NCBI GenBank assembly: GCA_037178625.1
Contig: CM074131.1
Coordinates: 1,240,001 to 1,304,000, forward strand
Direction of reading: 5' to 3'
DNA length: 64,000 nucleotides
Origin: Skeletonema tropicum
Taxonomy: Eukaryota > Bacillariophyta > Thalassiosirophyceae > Thalassiosirales > Thalassiosiraceae
Part shown: piece after piece, positions 21,754 to 30,953 of the stretch
Position numbering within the stretch: the stretch's first letter is position 1
How the letters are laid out: every line of letters begins with the position of its first letter
Made by a program: the position numbers and the translations under genes
The notes under the pieces: model-generated
What the model was told of the DNA's origin: nothing
Seen by the model: the letters and a program-made list of their open reading frames with translations, nothing else
Database searches by the model: none

Positions 21754-23637
21754 ATGATGGCCGAAGTAGGCAAGACAGTAATGGAGCCAGAGGCATCCAA
21801 TCTCAACATGGTCGAATACGACTTTGAAAATTACGCCCTCACCCAAGGCATTCCAGAAACACTCGATCCACTCCCCTATCGCAAGGCAGGATCCGTCTTT
21901 GCCACCGGTGATGAAGCCGAACCTCAGTTGACTAGTGCCAAGCATGATCCGCGGTTAAGAACGGTTGTGTGTCGCCACTGGCTGCGTGATTTGTGTATGA
22001 AGGGTGCGGCATGTGAATTTTTACATCAGTATGATTTGAGTAAGATGCCCTTGTGTCGACATGGGGATCGATGTAAGGTGAAGGACTGCCCATTTCGTCA
22101 TATTAGCGAGGCTGATCGACTGGAATGTGTATTTTATAGTCAAGGGTTTTGTATTCACGGGCCGTTTTGTAGGTACAAGCATGTGAGGAGAGAGCGTATA
22201 GATTTGCCCTTGGTGGCGGACTTTACTTTAGGGCTGTCTCAGATGCAGGCTGGGAAAGATGGAGTGACAGTGAGAAGGCCTGCTCCCAAGCCAAATGAAT
22301 TCTTCAAAGTAAGCTTATGTAAGCATTTCCTCAGCGGAGAATGTCCATTTGGAGATGGTTGTCACTTTGCCCATGGAGAAGCAGAGCTTCGAAGGTTTCC
22401 CAAACCTGGACAAGAAGAGAATCAAGCCCCAGATGGAGAGAAGGAATTATCGGATAATATGTTCGATAATCAAGAGACGACAACTGTCGATTACTATCAG
22501 GGGGGTCAGTCTGGTGGGGGGCGACCAACTCCAATCTTGGAGCCAGAGATGGCATCTTTCTACATTCTTCGTGCGGCAACTTATCGCGATTGTTCCACGT
22601 CAACCGTGAGGGGAGAGTGGTATGTTCAAAAGAAACACGCGGAGTCAATCAACAAGGCAGTGAATGGCAACAGACAAGTGATGGTATTTTTCACTGTGGG
22701 CGATAGTCATCATATACAGGGGGCTGCATTGGTAAAATCTACCGCTTCTTATGTCAAATCAGCGGATCGCAAATATCATACCACCAGCTCTAAAAGTGAA
22801 ATGGCGTTTGCAGATAAAGATGGTCCATTCTGCTACCGTTTCAAATGTGAATGGTATCGTACCTGTGAGCTTCCAACATCAACGGCTTTGGAAGCCGCCC
22901 CAGATTTGTTGTTGCCAACATCTACTACTCAATATTGCCAGGACATGACATCAAAGACGGGAGAAGCAGTGATGAAGGCTATTTGGAATTCACCGCTTTG
23001 TACATTGTACGAGAGCTGGAACAGTGCAGATTATGATGATGGGGGAGAAAAGGCGAAGAAGCCACCAGTCGGCGATGCCGTCCTCTTCGACTTCCGATGT
23101 CCGCTTCCAGACGAATTAGCTTGGCCGACGATGCCTACTCCAGGATTCATTTTTGGATGCAATTCTCAGACTATGGATGAATGTTTAGGGCGTGGATTGT
23201 TTGGACTTCCAGCACACATGAAGATTGCTGCATCAGGAATCCGTCCGGGGTCAAGTATTTTCCTGTATCACGTGTCTGAAAGACTAATCTTTGGTGTATT
23301 CGAAGCACTCACCACAGCCCAGATGAATATCGAGCCCAAGGCCTTCTCGAAGAATCCAAACGCTACAACATCTCCTTTCCCAGTTCAAATTAGGGTACGT
23401 ATTAGTCTAGAGTGCGCACCAGTGCATGATGACGACCAAGTTTTGAATGATATCTTGAGATCACGTGTTGGAGGAAGGATAGGGCCTCTCACTGTGTCCC
23501 AAGCAGAAGCATTGGCCAGTTTAATCGCGCAACAGTGTGGTGCTTTAAGTTACATGGCTGAATATCGACAAGGGGTTGAATCAGGAGCAATGAATATTCA
23601 GGCTCCTCCCATCGCGTTACCACCGCGAAAAATCTAG
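21754..23637 (+). CDS. CPSF30-like protein fusing CCCH zinc fingers, a YTH (m6A-reader) domain and a DCD domain
   Basis: 627 aa, single exon. Three fingers of the CPSF30 core occupy residues ~72-150 (VVCRHWLRDLCMKG, MPLCRHGDRCKVKDCPFRH, CVFYSQGFCIHGPFCRYKH). A fourth, tristetraprolin-like CCCH finger is at ~188-207 (LCKHFLSGECPFGDGCHFAH). Residues ~266-405 form a YTH domain: it opens SFYILRA, and the Trp of GEWYVQ and of FKCEWYR fit two cage positions. Residues ~455-570 match the DCD domain: GFIFGCNSQTMDECL, GLFGLP, a central LYHVSERLIFGVFEA strand, and FPVQIRVRI. The usual first CPSF30 finger is not visible. It probably acts in poly(A)-site choice guided by RNA methylation, as in plant CPSF30-L; what the DCD adds is unknown. 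Confidence 0.88.
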   Translation: MMAEVGKTVMEPEASNLNMVEYDFENYALTQGIPETLDPLPYRKAGSVFATGDEAEPQLTSAKHDPRLRTVVCRHWLRDLCMKGAACEFLHQYDLSKMPLCRHGDRCKVKDCPFRHISEADRLECVFYSQGFCIHGPFCRYKHVRRERIDLPLVADFTLGLSQMQAGKDGVTVRRPAPKPNEFFKVSLCKHFLSGECPFGDGCHFAHGEAELRRFPKPGQEENQAPDGEKELSDNMFDNQETTTVDYYQGGQSGGGRPTPILEPEMASFYILRAATYRDCSTSTVRGEWYVQKKHAESINKAVNGNRQVMVFFTVGDSHHIQGAALVKSTASYVKSADRKYHTTSSKSEMAFADKDGPFCYRFKCEWYRTCELPTSTALEAAPDLLLPTSTTQYCQDMTSKTGEAVMKAIWNSPLCTLYESWNSADYDDGGEKAKKPPVGDAVLFDFRCPLPDELAWPTMPTPGFIFGCNSQTMDECLGRGLFGLPAHMKIAASGIRPGSSIFLYHVSERLIFGVFEALTTAQMNIEPKAFSKNPNATTSPFPVQIRVRISLECAPVHDDDQVLNDILRSRVGGRIGPLTVSQAEALASLIAQQCGALSYMAEYRQGVESGAMNIQAPPIALPPRKI

Positions 23638-23712
23638 CAGCAGCAATATTCATAAAGTATCAGTCAATTATACAATAAAGTTTTTGTTAATCTATTCTTT
23701 CACCTTAAAGTA

Positions 23713-24804
23713 TTACTTTTCACCCTCTTCTACACCTTCTTCACCCTCATCCGCTTCTGCTTCAGAATCGTCCGCTGTATTTGCCTCCTCCGCCGCCGCC
23801 GCCGCCGCAGCTGCTTGTGCCGCTTCTTGCTCTTGTCTTTCGGCATCAGCTATCATTGTTAGGATTGAATCATCCACAACTCCCTTTGTCCACCAAGCTG
23901 CAGCATATGGAGCGACAATATCTTTTTGAGTAACGGCAGCACCCCCAATCGACAACGCGATATCAGTTGCCAACTTTAAAGTACTCAACTCTGGCCCTGC
24001 AACAGTCTGTAATCGCTTTAAATACTTGCGCGCAGCACGTTTCTTCATATTAAATTCTGGTCGAACGCTCCTCTTGACTAACACTTTCACCAAACCTTCC
24101 GTTGCCCGAAGAGTTTTGAACAACAACCTTTCATCGTCGTCTTCCTCCCCTGAGGATTTCTCCTTGATTTCAATTTTCAATTGCATACCCTTCTCTTCCA
24201 TTTCAGTCAAAGCCTGTTGGATCTCACTCAATACTTGATCTACCAGCTCTGTTTCAACTGCAAAGAATAACCCAGTCTTCGCGTCAATAATTTGATCTGC
24301 AACAAAAATAGCAGCGTGAAGCCTTGGCTTTCCGTACAACACCTTGTAATTTGGAACACTCGAACGCATCATCCCCTCAATCGCTGCCCTGGCCCCAACC
24401 TTTTGGATAACAAATCGATTATTTCGCTTGAATTCTTTCAAGGCGGTGGCAATTACTTTGGCGTCCTTCATCTTTCCAGGCCGGGAAGACTCACATAATG
24501 TAACAAAGTCAGATTGACGGATGAGTGCGGCGCCATTGCCAGCGTACTTTTGTAGAACGGAAATTGAGTGACCGGGAGTGATAACATCGAGATTTGCCTG
24601 TTCCAGAGCGCTTGGTCGACGAGTTGCCGATATTTGTTCTTGTGCCACTGATGAAAAGGCGAAGCGATGCTGTGATGAAGCCAATAACTGCGTTGGAGAC
24701 ATCAAATTATTTTGAACTCCTACTGCGACTGCCTCCTTCGGCCTGTAACCGAGTTTATTGGCTCGCAAAATGCATCTAGCCCGAACTAAAGCCTGATTGT
24801 TCAT
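23713..24804 (-). CDS. Conserved-looking protein of unknown function, probably mitochondrial
   Basis: 363 aa, no introns. The N-terminus MNNQALVRARCILRANKLGYR is basic, amphipathic and free of acidic residues, as in a mitochondrial presequence. The middle is a well-structured helical region (residues ~80-300) with GKMKDAKVIATALKEFKRNN and KKRAARKYLKRLQ. The tail is an Ala-run followed by a Glu/Asp-rich end. I do not recognise the family. It is divergent from the SmF gene over about 260 bp and converges on the CPSF30-like gene with 75 bp between stops, so both 3' UTRs must be very short or overlap. Confidence 0.6.
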   Translation of the reverse strand: MNNQALVRARCILRANKLGYRPKEAVAVGVQNNLMSPTQLLASSQHRFAFSSVAQEQISATRRPSALEQANLDVITPGHSISVLQKYAGNGAALIRQSDFVTLCESSRPGKMKDAKVIATALKEFKRNNRFVIQKVGARAAIEGMMRSSVPNYKVLYGKPRLHAAIFVADQIIDAKTGLFFAVETELVDQVLSEIQQALTEMEEKGMQLKIEIKEKSSGEEDDDERLLFKTLRATEGLVKVLVKRSVRPEFNMKKRAARKYLKRLQTVAGPELSTLKLATDIALSIGGAAVTQKDIVAPYAAAWWTKGVVDDSILTMIADAERQEQEAAQAAAAAAAAEEANTADDSEAEADEGEEGVEEGEK

Positions 24805-25066
24805 GGTCTACGGTGATATTAACGCTGCCAACGGTTGTGCTTGCTACTATATATACGCAGGAGACAGGAGATAGATGCTGTGTTGGGTGGGTTGATGTTT
24901 TAGTTTCGTTACTGAGGGAAAATGGAAAATCGACGTGCAGACTTGGAATGAACACAAAATATCGAGCGACCGACAACAATACTTCATCGTCGTGCCAACC
25001 TACAATACACTCTGCTTTATTGCAAGTCATTAATAATAGTATTAATAATCTCCAAGGTTGAATAAG
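24805..25066. promoter_or_regulatory. Divergent promoter region
   Basis: This 262-bp stretch separates the start codons of two opposite-strand genes and must hold both promoters. TACTATATATACG at about 24844-24856 is TATA-like. No other element was recognised. Confidence 0.35.
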
Positions 25067-25426
25067 ATGGTGAGTATTTATTTTGCTTCTGTATTTTACC
25101 TCGCACAACTTTCAAACTCACATCAGAAATTTTGATATCTTTGTGTTCGGCAAACTTTGGGTTGTTCTCCACAGTCACAACTTATCGTAAATCCCAAACC
25201 ATTCCTTGCCGATTTGACTGGAAAAATGGTAAGAGTACGTCTCAAGTGGGGCCAGGAATATCAAGGTCAACTTGCTTCATCGGATGCCTACATGAATTTA
25301 CAATTAGAGAACACAGAGGAATTTATTGATGGTCAATTTGCGGGGAAACTTGGAGAGGTGTTGATTCGATGCAACAATGTATTATATATCAAGGCGGCAG
25401 AGGGTACTGCTCCAATGGAGACATGA
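25067..25426 (+). CDS. SNRPF: Sm protein F (core spliceosomal snRNP)
   Basis: Exon 1 is only the ATG (25067-25069), followed at once by the GTGAGT donor. The intron (25070-25174, 105 bp) ends CCACAG, and exon 2 (25175-25426) reads [17 protein letters not shown]. The result is 84 aa, close to the 86 of human SmF. Sm1 is visible as [18 protein letters not shown] with [11 protein letters not shown], and Sm2 as [15 protein letters not shown]. SmF is one of seven proteins of the Sm ring on U1, U2, U4 and U5 snRNAs. An in-frame upstream GTG within the intron would give a false longer N-terminus; the family sequence and splice sites argue against it. Confidence 0.92.
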
Positions 25427-25653
25427 TGAGAGGGTGCCGGTGTTAAAATATATGCAATCACACAACGAACGCGGGGGGAGGGATGCAACAACTAAGGGGG
25501 ACAGCTCTCTTCTATTAGATGAGCAGCAAATGATTGTGATTAAGTTGCTGGTCTACACTGTCCAGCCGTGATACATATAATCTCTATACAAACGAATAAT
25601 GAAGAATGACGGAAAACACACTAATTTAACTTTAGCAGATGATGCTATCATAT
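25427..25653. other. Convergent 3' region
   Basis: Short 3' flank between SmF and the next minus-strand gene. Nothing specific seen. Confidence 0.3.
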
Positions 25654-27558
25654 CTATTCCATTTCACTGACTCTCGAGGGAAGTTCTGGACGAAGGGTAA
25701 TATAGGCTGCCAATCCAAAGAAAGGCACATATTTTGCAACATTGCGCAGAACCATTGATTCACCATCAGCTACTCCTCGGCGTTGCAGATCGTCATCAAC
25801 GAACCAGGACTGGAAGATCGCAAAGATTGCCAGATCCACGATGAAGCTGCTTCCAACTCTGTCGATGCTGAGCAAGTCTATGAAGCTATTGTACCTTTCG
25901 GTAAACTCTCCAAACTCTGGTCTTCCTACAAAGGCCCATGCAATGGATGCAGTTCCAACAGTAGAAAGAAAGCCACCCAAGGGTCGCCACTCGGCAACCT
26001 TTGCTTGCAAATCACCATCAATATCTTCCTTGTAGACTTGAGACTCAAACTCTGGAGTCCTTGTAAAGAGGTATGGTAGTAGGAAACCAGATGTGAGGAA
26101 TTGCATTCCGACCAACATTGGACCAAAAGGAAGTAAGTTTGGCTTGTCTTTCCGTTCATCTGAGAGAAAACACGCAAACATAGCTGCCCAACTAAGCAAC
26201 AGATTAAACACGCCTTCCAGCATTGGATGGACCACGGGCGAGAAAGGAAGGTGCAGCAACGGAGAAACTAGGAAGAAATTGATGGAGAGGTCGCGCACTT
26301 CCTCCCAAGTGCGTTGCTCAAGTGCAAGAGCGTTGGCTCCTGGTAGGATACCATCCGAAATGAATAGAATATACATGTATGCCACCCACATTGCCAATGG
26401 AATCAAGCGAACAGGCTCAGCTTCAAACTTGGACTTGAGAGTATTCAAATAGCCTGTCTTTGGTGGAGCCTTTTCAGGAATATCGAAACCAGTCTGAATC
26501 AAACCGTTCCTGTCAAGTGTGTAGAAGGAGCACCCACGAGTGAAACTGAGTGGCTCACCATTGTTCTCTACATGCCAAAGTACTCCTGCCTTTTGCTTCG
26601 TCATGGCAATGTCATCAATAAAAAAGTTGAATGATGATGGAAGGCAATCCTTGCATCTAAGCAGGTGTGTCTCAAGTTCGTCGCGATTTGAAAAGGCATC
26701 ATCATATTGTAAATCTCTCACGTTGCAGTTCTCTGTGAATTGAGCTACTGCTAGCTTCATGTCGCGCTTGTTCCATGCATCAAAGTATTGTTCCACTGCA
26801 GTTAAAGATTGATCATTACCATTGTTGCTATCTGTTGTCATTACGATACTTTCATCACCAATAAGACTTGATACAGTCTTCAGCAATTTCAGACCACTAT
26901 CACCTGGCTTTGGTGAGATTGGTTCAGTCACATCAAATGCGCTGCTAATCTTTCCATCATCATTTACATTGTAGAACGATATAGCTGTCGTATCTGCAAC
27001 GTCCACGCCATCATCATCGGTCAAGTGATACATGACACAAACTTTTGATTTTCCGTTTTCTGAAACAGACACAATGTCATCTACCACAATTGCTGCTGCC
27101 GAAAAACCAGTAGTCTTTGCAAATGTAGAAAGCGCAGAAGAGCCAGCATGTAGGTAAAAGTGCTTGCGTAACTCGTCCTTCCCAACAATTGGATTGTAGT
27201 ATGATGTATCGACAAAGTTCACATCGTCTGAAAAGAATTCCACAATAGATGCTGGATCTGCTCTTGAGTTGATTGATGCAATGAAAGACTCTACTACTTG
27301 TTGACCCGCTGCGCTACCACCACCAAGTGCAGTAGATTGTTTTGACGGATTGAACAAATCGGCAAAGGCGCTGAATGGAGAGGCACTCTGGACCATGTGA
27401 AGTGCACTAGACCTCTGCGAATGCTGCCGATTGGCCAAGGAATTTGCATTTCGAACTGCTCTGGTAGTATGCGTCACACCACCAAAAGCGGCGGCCCTTT
27501 CGAGAGCTATTGGGATTAGAATACAAGTTAATTTCATCCTTCCAGTTGATTCAATCAA
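25654..27558 (-). CDS. Plastid-targeted protein with two SnoaL/NTF2-like domains and a multi-pass membrane part
   Basis: 634 aa; the likely start is the Met of MKLTCILIP (about 27537) rather than the first in-frame codon. A signal peptide ends at AAAFGG, an ASAFAP-like cleavage motif, followed by a Ser/Arg-rich transit region, so targeting to the complex plastid is predicted. Residues ~85-225 and ~255-375 are two SnoaL-like folds (VVESFIASINSRADPASIVEFFSDD and TAVEQYFDAWNKRDMKLAVAQFTE). From ~390 there are about six hydrophobic segments with a loop carrying LLPFGPMLVG and a conserved-looking EFGEFTERY. The fusion suggests a thylakoid or envelope protein that binds a small ligand; the substrate is unknown. 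Confidence 0.65.
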   Translation of the reverse strand: MIESTGRMKLTCILIPIALERAAAFGGVTHTTRAVRNANSLANRQHSQRSSALHMVQSASPFSAFADLFNPSKQSTALGGGSAAGQQVVESFIASINSRADPASIVEFFSDDVNFVDTSYYNPIVGKDELRKHFYLHAGSSALSTFAKTTGFSAAAIVVDDIVSVSENGKSKVCVMYHLTDDDGVDVADTTAISFYNVNDDGKISSAFDVTEPISPKPGDSGLKLLKTVSSLIGDESIVMTTDSNNGNDQSLTAVEQYFDAWNKRDMKLAVAQFTENCNVRDLQYDDAFSNRDELETHLLRCKDCLPSSFNFFIDDIAMTKQKAGVLWHVENNGEPLSFTRGCSFYTLDRNGLIQTGFDIPEKAPPKTGYLNTLKSKFEAEPVRLIPLAMWVAYMYILFISDGILPGANALALEQRTWEEVRDLSINFFLVSPLLHLPFSPVVHPMLEGVFNLLLSWAAMFACFLSDERKDKPNLLPFGPMLVGMQFLTSGFLLPYLFTRTPEFESQVYKEDIDGDLQAKVAEWRPLGGFLSTVGTASIAWAFVGRPEFGEFTERYNSFIDLLSIDRVGSSFIVDLAIFAIFQSWFVDDDLQRRGVADGESMVLRNVAKYVPFFGLAAYITLRPELPSRVSEME

Positions 27559-27978
27559 TGTCCGAGTGAATCAAGTATGCATCCCTTCTTTGCTGTGCTG
27601 CTTCATCACATGCATTGCTACGCACAAAGCACAACGAATGAGTCACAGTAACTCTAAAGTCCCTTTACGTTAGGACTCTCATTAGAACAGTGTAAAACGT
27701 GTCTACATCTGTTGGAAAACGTGTTCACCTGAAGCGCCGACCGCCCGCGCCGACCGCCCGCGCCGACCGCCCGCGCCGAAGGCCGAAACTAATTTCACAC
27801 AACTTCCATGGCAGCCGCAACGCCAGCCCCAGCCACCTGATACTGCAAAACTAGGAGTATAAGTGTCTATCTCCTCGCTAGCTGTAATAACGTTGCCAAT
27901 AAATTGGTAATATTATTTAAAAATATACGGAACATTCCAACAGTAATCAATTGACTGATCTGAAATAAAATCGTCACA
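27559..27978. promoter_or_regulatory. Divergent intergenic region with a GC repeat
   Basis: Lies between the SnoaL-fusion gene and bL33. It holds the 13-bp repeat at 27735-27773 and is otherwise AT-rich close to the bL33 start. Confidence 0.35.
27735..27773 (+). repeat. 13-bp GC-rich tandem repeat, three copies
   Basis: The unit CGCCGACCGCCCG occurs three times in a row, followed by a partial CGCCGA. It stands out in an AT-rich intergenic stretch. Confidence 0.85.
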
Positions 27979-28256
27979 ATGCATCCATCAGCAGTTCTTC
28001 ATATGGCCAGAGGGAAGGGGAAGACTGTTCCAATCAAGGTGCGTCAATTAAAATCGATTGATAAATATTATCCTTTTTGTTCGTTCATTTATAACTCATG
28101 ATTATTTTCGCCGCGCAGCTCTTGAGCTCTGCAGGAACTGGCTTTTTCTACACAACCCGACGAAACGTCTCACGAACACCTGAAAAGTTTAAGTTTGTCA
28201 AGTTCGATCCAATTGTAAGGAGGAGGGTGTTATTTACGGAGCACAAGATAAAATAA
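27979..28256 (+). CDS. Ribosomal protein bL33 (organellar, probably mitochondrial)
   Basis: Exon 1 (27979-28038) reads MHPSAVLHMARGKGKTVPIK; exon 2 (28119-28256) begins LLSSAGTGFFYTTRRN and ends LFTEHKIK. The 80-bp intron has a GTGCGT donor and a GCGCAG acceptor and joins in frame. Both exons are shorter than 50 codons. The product is 65 aa, or 57 if the internal Met of MARGKGK is used. The pattern GTGFFYTTRRN...TPEKFKFVKFDPIVRRRVLF is bL33; the zinc-binding Cys pairs of C+ forms are absent. With no bipartite plastid leader, a mitochondrial location is more likely than plastid; this is inference. bL33 sits near the E-site of the large subunit. Confidence 0.88.
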
Positions 28257-28432
28257 ACACTTCGCAGAGATGATTGTTCGATCGTGTGTACGAGATAGAC
28301 TGGACATTGTGCACTTAATATTTGAGGGGGTAGGGAAGCAATGGATGAAGAGGTTTATCGCCAATGCAACCAATGTTAGACAGACAAGAAAGAAAATATT
28401 AAGTTCTTATAGCTAATTTACTGAGTATAAAC

Positions 28433-30403
28433 TTAAACCGCAGCAAGCTCCTTCTCGTTGTTATATTGAGCAGGATCTGTCTCTCTCAACAATTCTTCCT
28501 CCTTCTTGCCAACAGTGTATCCCCCACCGAAAGCAATGGCACCATCTCCCTTCACGCCCACAGGATCCTTTGCCTCGTAGGAGCTAGCAGCGTCAATAAT
28601 GTGTTGCTGAATTTCCTTGATTGGCTTGTCAGCATTTCCCTTGGCACGGTTGGCGATAACCTCAGCCGCAAGCTTTCCGGAGAGTGTGGCTCCTTCCATT
28701 GATCCAAGGAATTTCTGGGAAGTGTAACATCCTGCCATGGTGAATTGTGGGATGGGTGTTGTTTGACTGGGACGGTACTTGTTACGTCCTGTAAAGATTA
28801 CGACAAAATAGAGACAGTGGATGAGTATTGTGCATATACATCGAAGAAAGTTGACTCAAAAGGTTCTGCCCAAACTAAACTTACCTGGAATAGCAGCGTA
28901 AACACTCCTTGGTACCTTAACAACAGAGTACTTAAGAAGCTTGGCTGTTCCATTAGGTCCCTGCTTGCTAGTTGCTGGCCACTTCTCATCATTGGCAATC
29001 TCAGTGGGGAAAAGACGAGCAAGCTCGCCCATGGTAGCATCAATAATCTCCTCATCACTCTTTCCAATCCAATTAATATTTCCACCAGCAAGAGGAGAGC
29101 AGGGGGCAAAGACCAATTCCAACATGGACTTATCAGGATCTTCGTACTCCTTGCATGTTACAGACATATCAGCATACACGGAAAGGAGGGGAGAACGACT
29201 GAAGCACAAGTGATCAACAGCCTTAAGCTTTTTGTCAAACCACATGTGCAAGTTGATGACTGGGATACCCTCCAATTCGTCGAGTTGACGGAAGTAGGGC
29301 ATATTCTGCCAATTTTTAGGGAGCATCCTTTTGACAATATCGACAGGCATGGCAGAGACGTACTCGTCAGCCTCAATCTTTTCACCAGAACGAAGAAGGA
29401 GGTGGTTGATACTTCCATCATCATTTGTCACGATTTCCTTCAAGGGAGCGTTAAGCTTCACGCTACCTCCATTCTTTTCAACATGATCCGCCATGGGCTT
29501 GCACAAACGATCGGGTTGGTTTCCATCCAAGAAGGCCATTTGGAGACCATTCGACTCATTCAAAAATCTATTCATGGCCGTAAGAACCACCGTCATGGAG
29601 AGCCTATCAGGATCGATGAAATCAAGTGCCTTGGCCATGGCAATGAAGACCTCCTCGTTGATACGTTCTGGCATACCGTACTTACGCATAAACTCTGTCA
29701 CACTGAGTTCATCCTGGGCATCAATAAACGATTGTCCCTCAATAAGCATGGGGATGAGCGGAGGGGCAGTCTGAATCTTTTCCGGAAAGGTCAACATCTT
29801 TTGATTCATCAAAATGGCAAGTCCAAAGTTAAACGGGGCAGGAATTCCAGGGATGAAATCGAATGTGGTGAATTCTCCAGGCAACTCCTGCATGGCGAAG
29901 ATCATTTGGTGAATCTTCCACTGCAACCTATCGTGAATGCCGAGTTCAGCAAACATATTCATAACATTGGGGTATGCTCCAAAGAAGATGTGTAGACCGG
30001 TCTCAATCCAATCACCATCCTCGTCTTGCCAGGCCGATACCTTTCCTCCAAGAACATCACGTGCTTCATAAATAGTTGCCTCGTGTCCAGCATCACTCAA
30101 GTACTTGGCACAGGATAGTCCAGCCAAACCTCCACCAATAATCGCCACCTTTTTCTTTTGAGATGGATCTGCCTTCAAGGTAGTTTTGAAACTATTGGAC
30201 ATTTCCGTAGCAAAGCGGTAATTATCGGTATCTTCCACATTGGGCTTTGGGTAATCACGCATTACGAGATTGGATGATTTGGTTGTTGGTCGGTGAATGT
30301 TGCGACTGCTGGAAGAAGGTCTACTGAGGAGAGGTGCGTGTGGTTGGAACGCTGTGGCTGTTGCCGCGAGGACCGCCGATAGGACTAGGTTTCTTACGAT
30401 CAT
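28433..30403 (-). CDS. PDS: Phytoene desaturase (plant/cyanobacterial CrtP type)
   Basis: Exon 1 (30403-28885) and exon 2 (28788-28433) are joined across a 96-bp intron, giving 624 aa. The signal peptide [19 protein letters not shown] ends at the plastid motif ATAFQP. After a transit region, residues ~85-120 hold the FAD-binding dinucleotide fold [22 protein letters not shown] with EARDVLGGK. The carotenoid-desaturase C-terminal signature is present in exon 2 ([21 protein letters not shown]). The enzyme converts 15-cis-phytoene to zeta-carotene using plastoquinone, the first desaturation on the way to beta-carotene, fucoxanthin and diadinoxanthin. It converges on bL33 with about 180 bp between. 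Every hallmark residue I can place is intact. Confidence 0.95.
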
Positions 30404-30953
30404 ACTGATTTGATTGCTCTTATTCTTACACTCTCTACTTTAACTGTTGATATTATGAATGCTATCGTGTCTACTATCGAATGCAATCAAGGAACCGTTT
30501 CTGACTTGACTTGGATGGCGCTGTGAGTTGTTTGCCCTTCTTTGACATTGATTGTGCGTTCCACATTGCAGTGCGTGCCCCAAACTCCAACTTCGTGCGT
30601 GTTTCATGTTGAAGCCAAATCATCTGTATTTTGACGCCCATCGCTCCTCCTTTTGTGCCCATGATGTACATCATCCCAGAAAGCGATCATTAGCGAGGTA
30701 TCGGGAGATACACCTGTTTCCGTTCTCTTCCACCAAACCACGTCACGCCTTCGATCGCTCGACCACTCCAGCTTGAAACCAGCAAAGCACCAGCATGTCC
30801 CACGTCCCACCTGCTTGCAATGCACCACGAGAGCTCCAAATGATTCCCATATTTTTTTCGCAATACGCTCCTCTGTTGTCGTAGTTGCGTCTTCTTTATC
30901 CATCCAGGCAAAACTTTCATTACTACAACCAACTACATCACCATCATCACATC
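30404..30953. promoter_or_regulatory. Divergent promoter region between phytoene desaturase and the lipid desaturase
   Basis: 550 bp with no credible gene. Both plastid carotenoid and lipid desaturation genes start from it in opposite directions, so shared regulation is possible. I recognise no specific motif. Confidence 0.4.

Noticed and set aside
28745..29995. 416-codon plus-strand ORF
   Set aside because: It is exactly antisense to phytoene desaturase, lacks any recognisable domain and arises from codon bias of the real gene.
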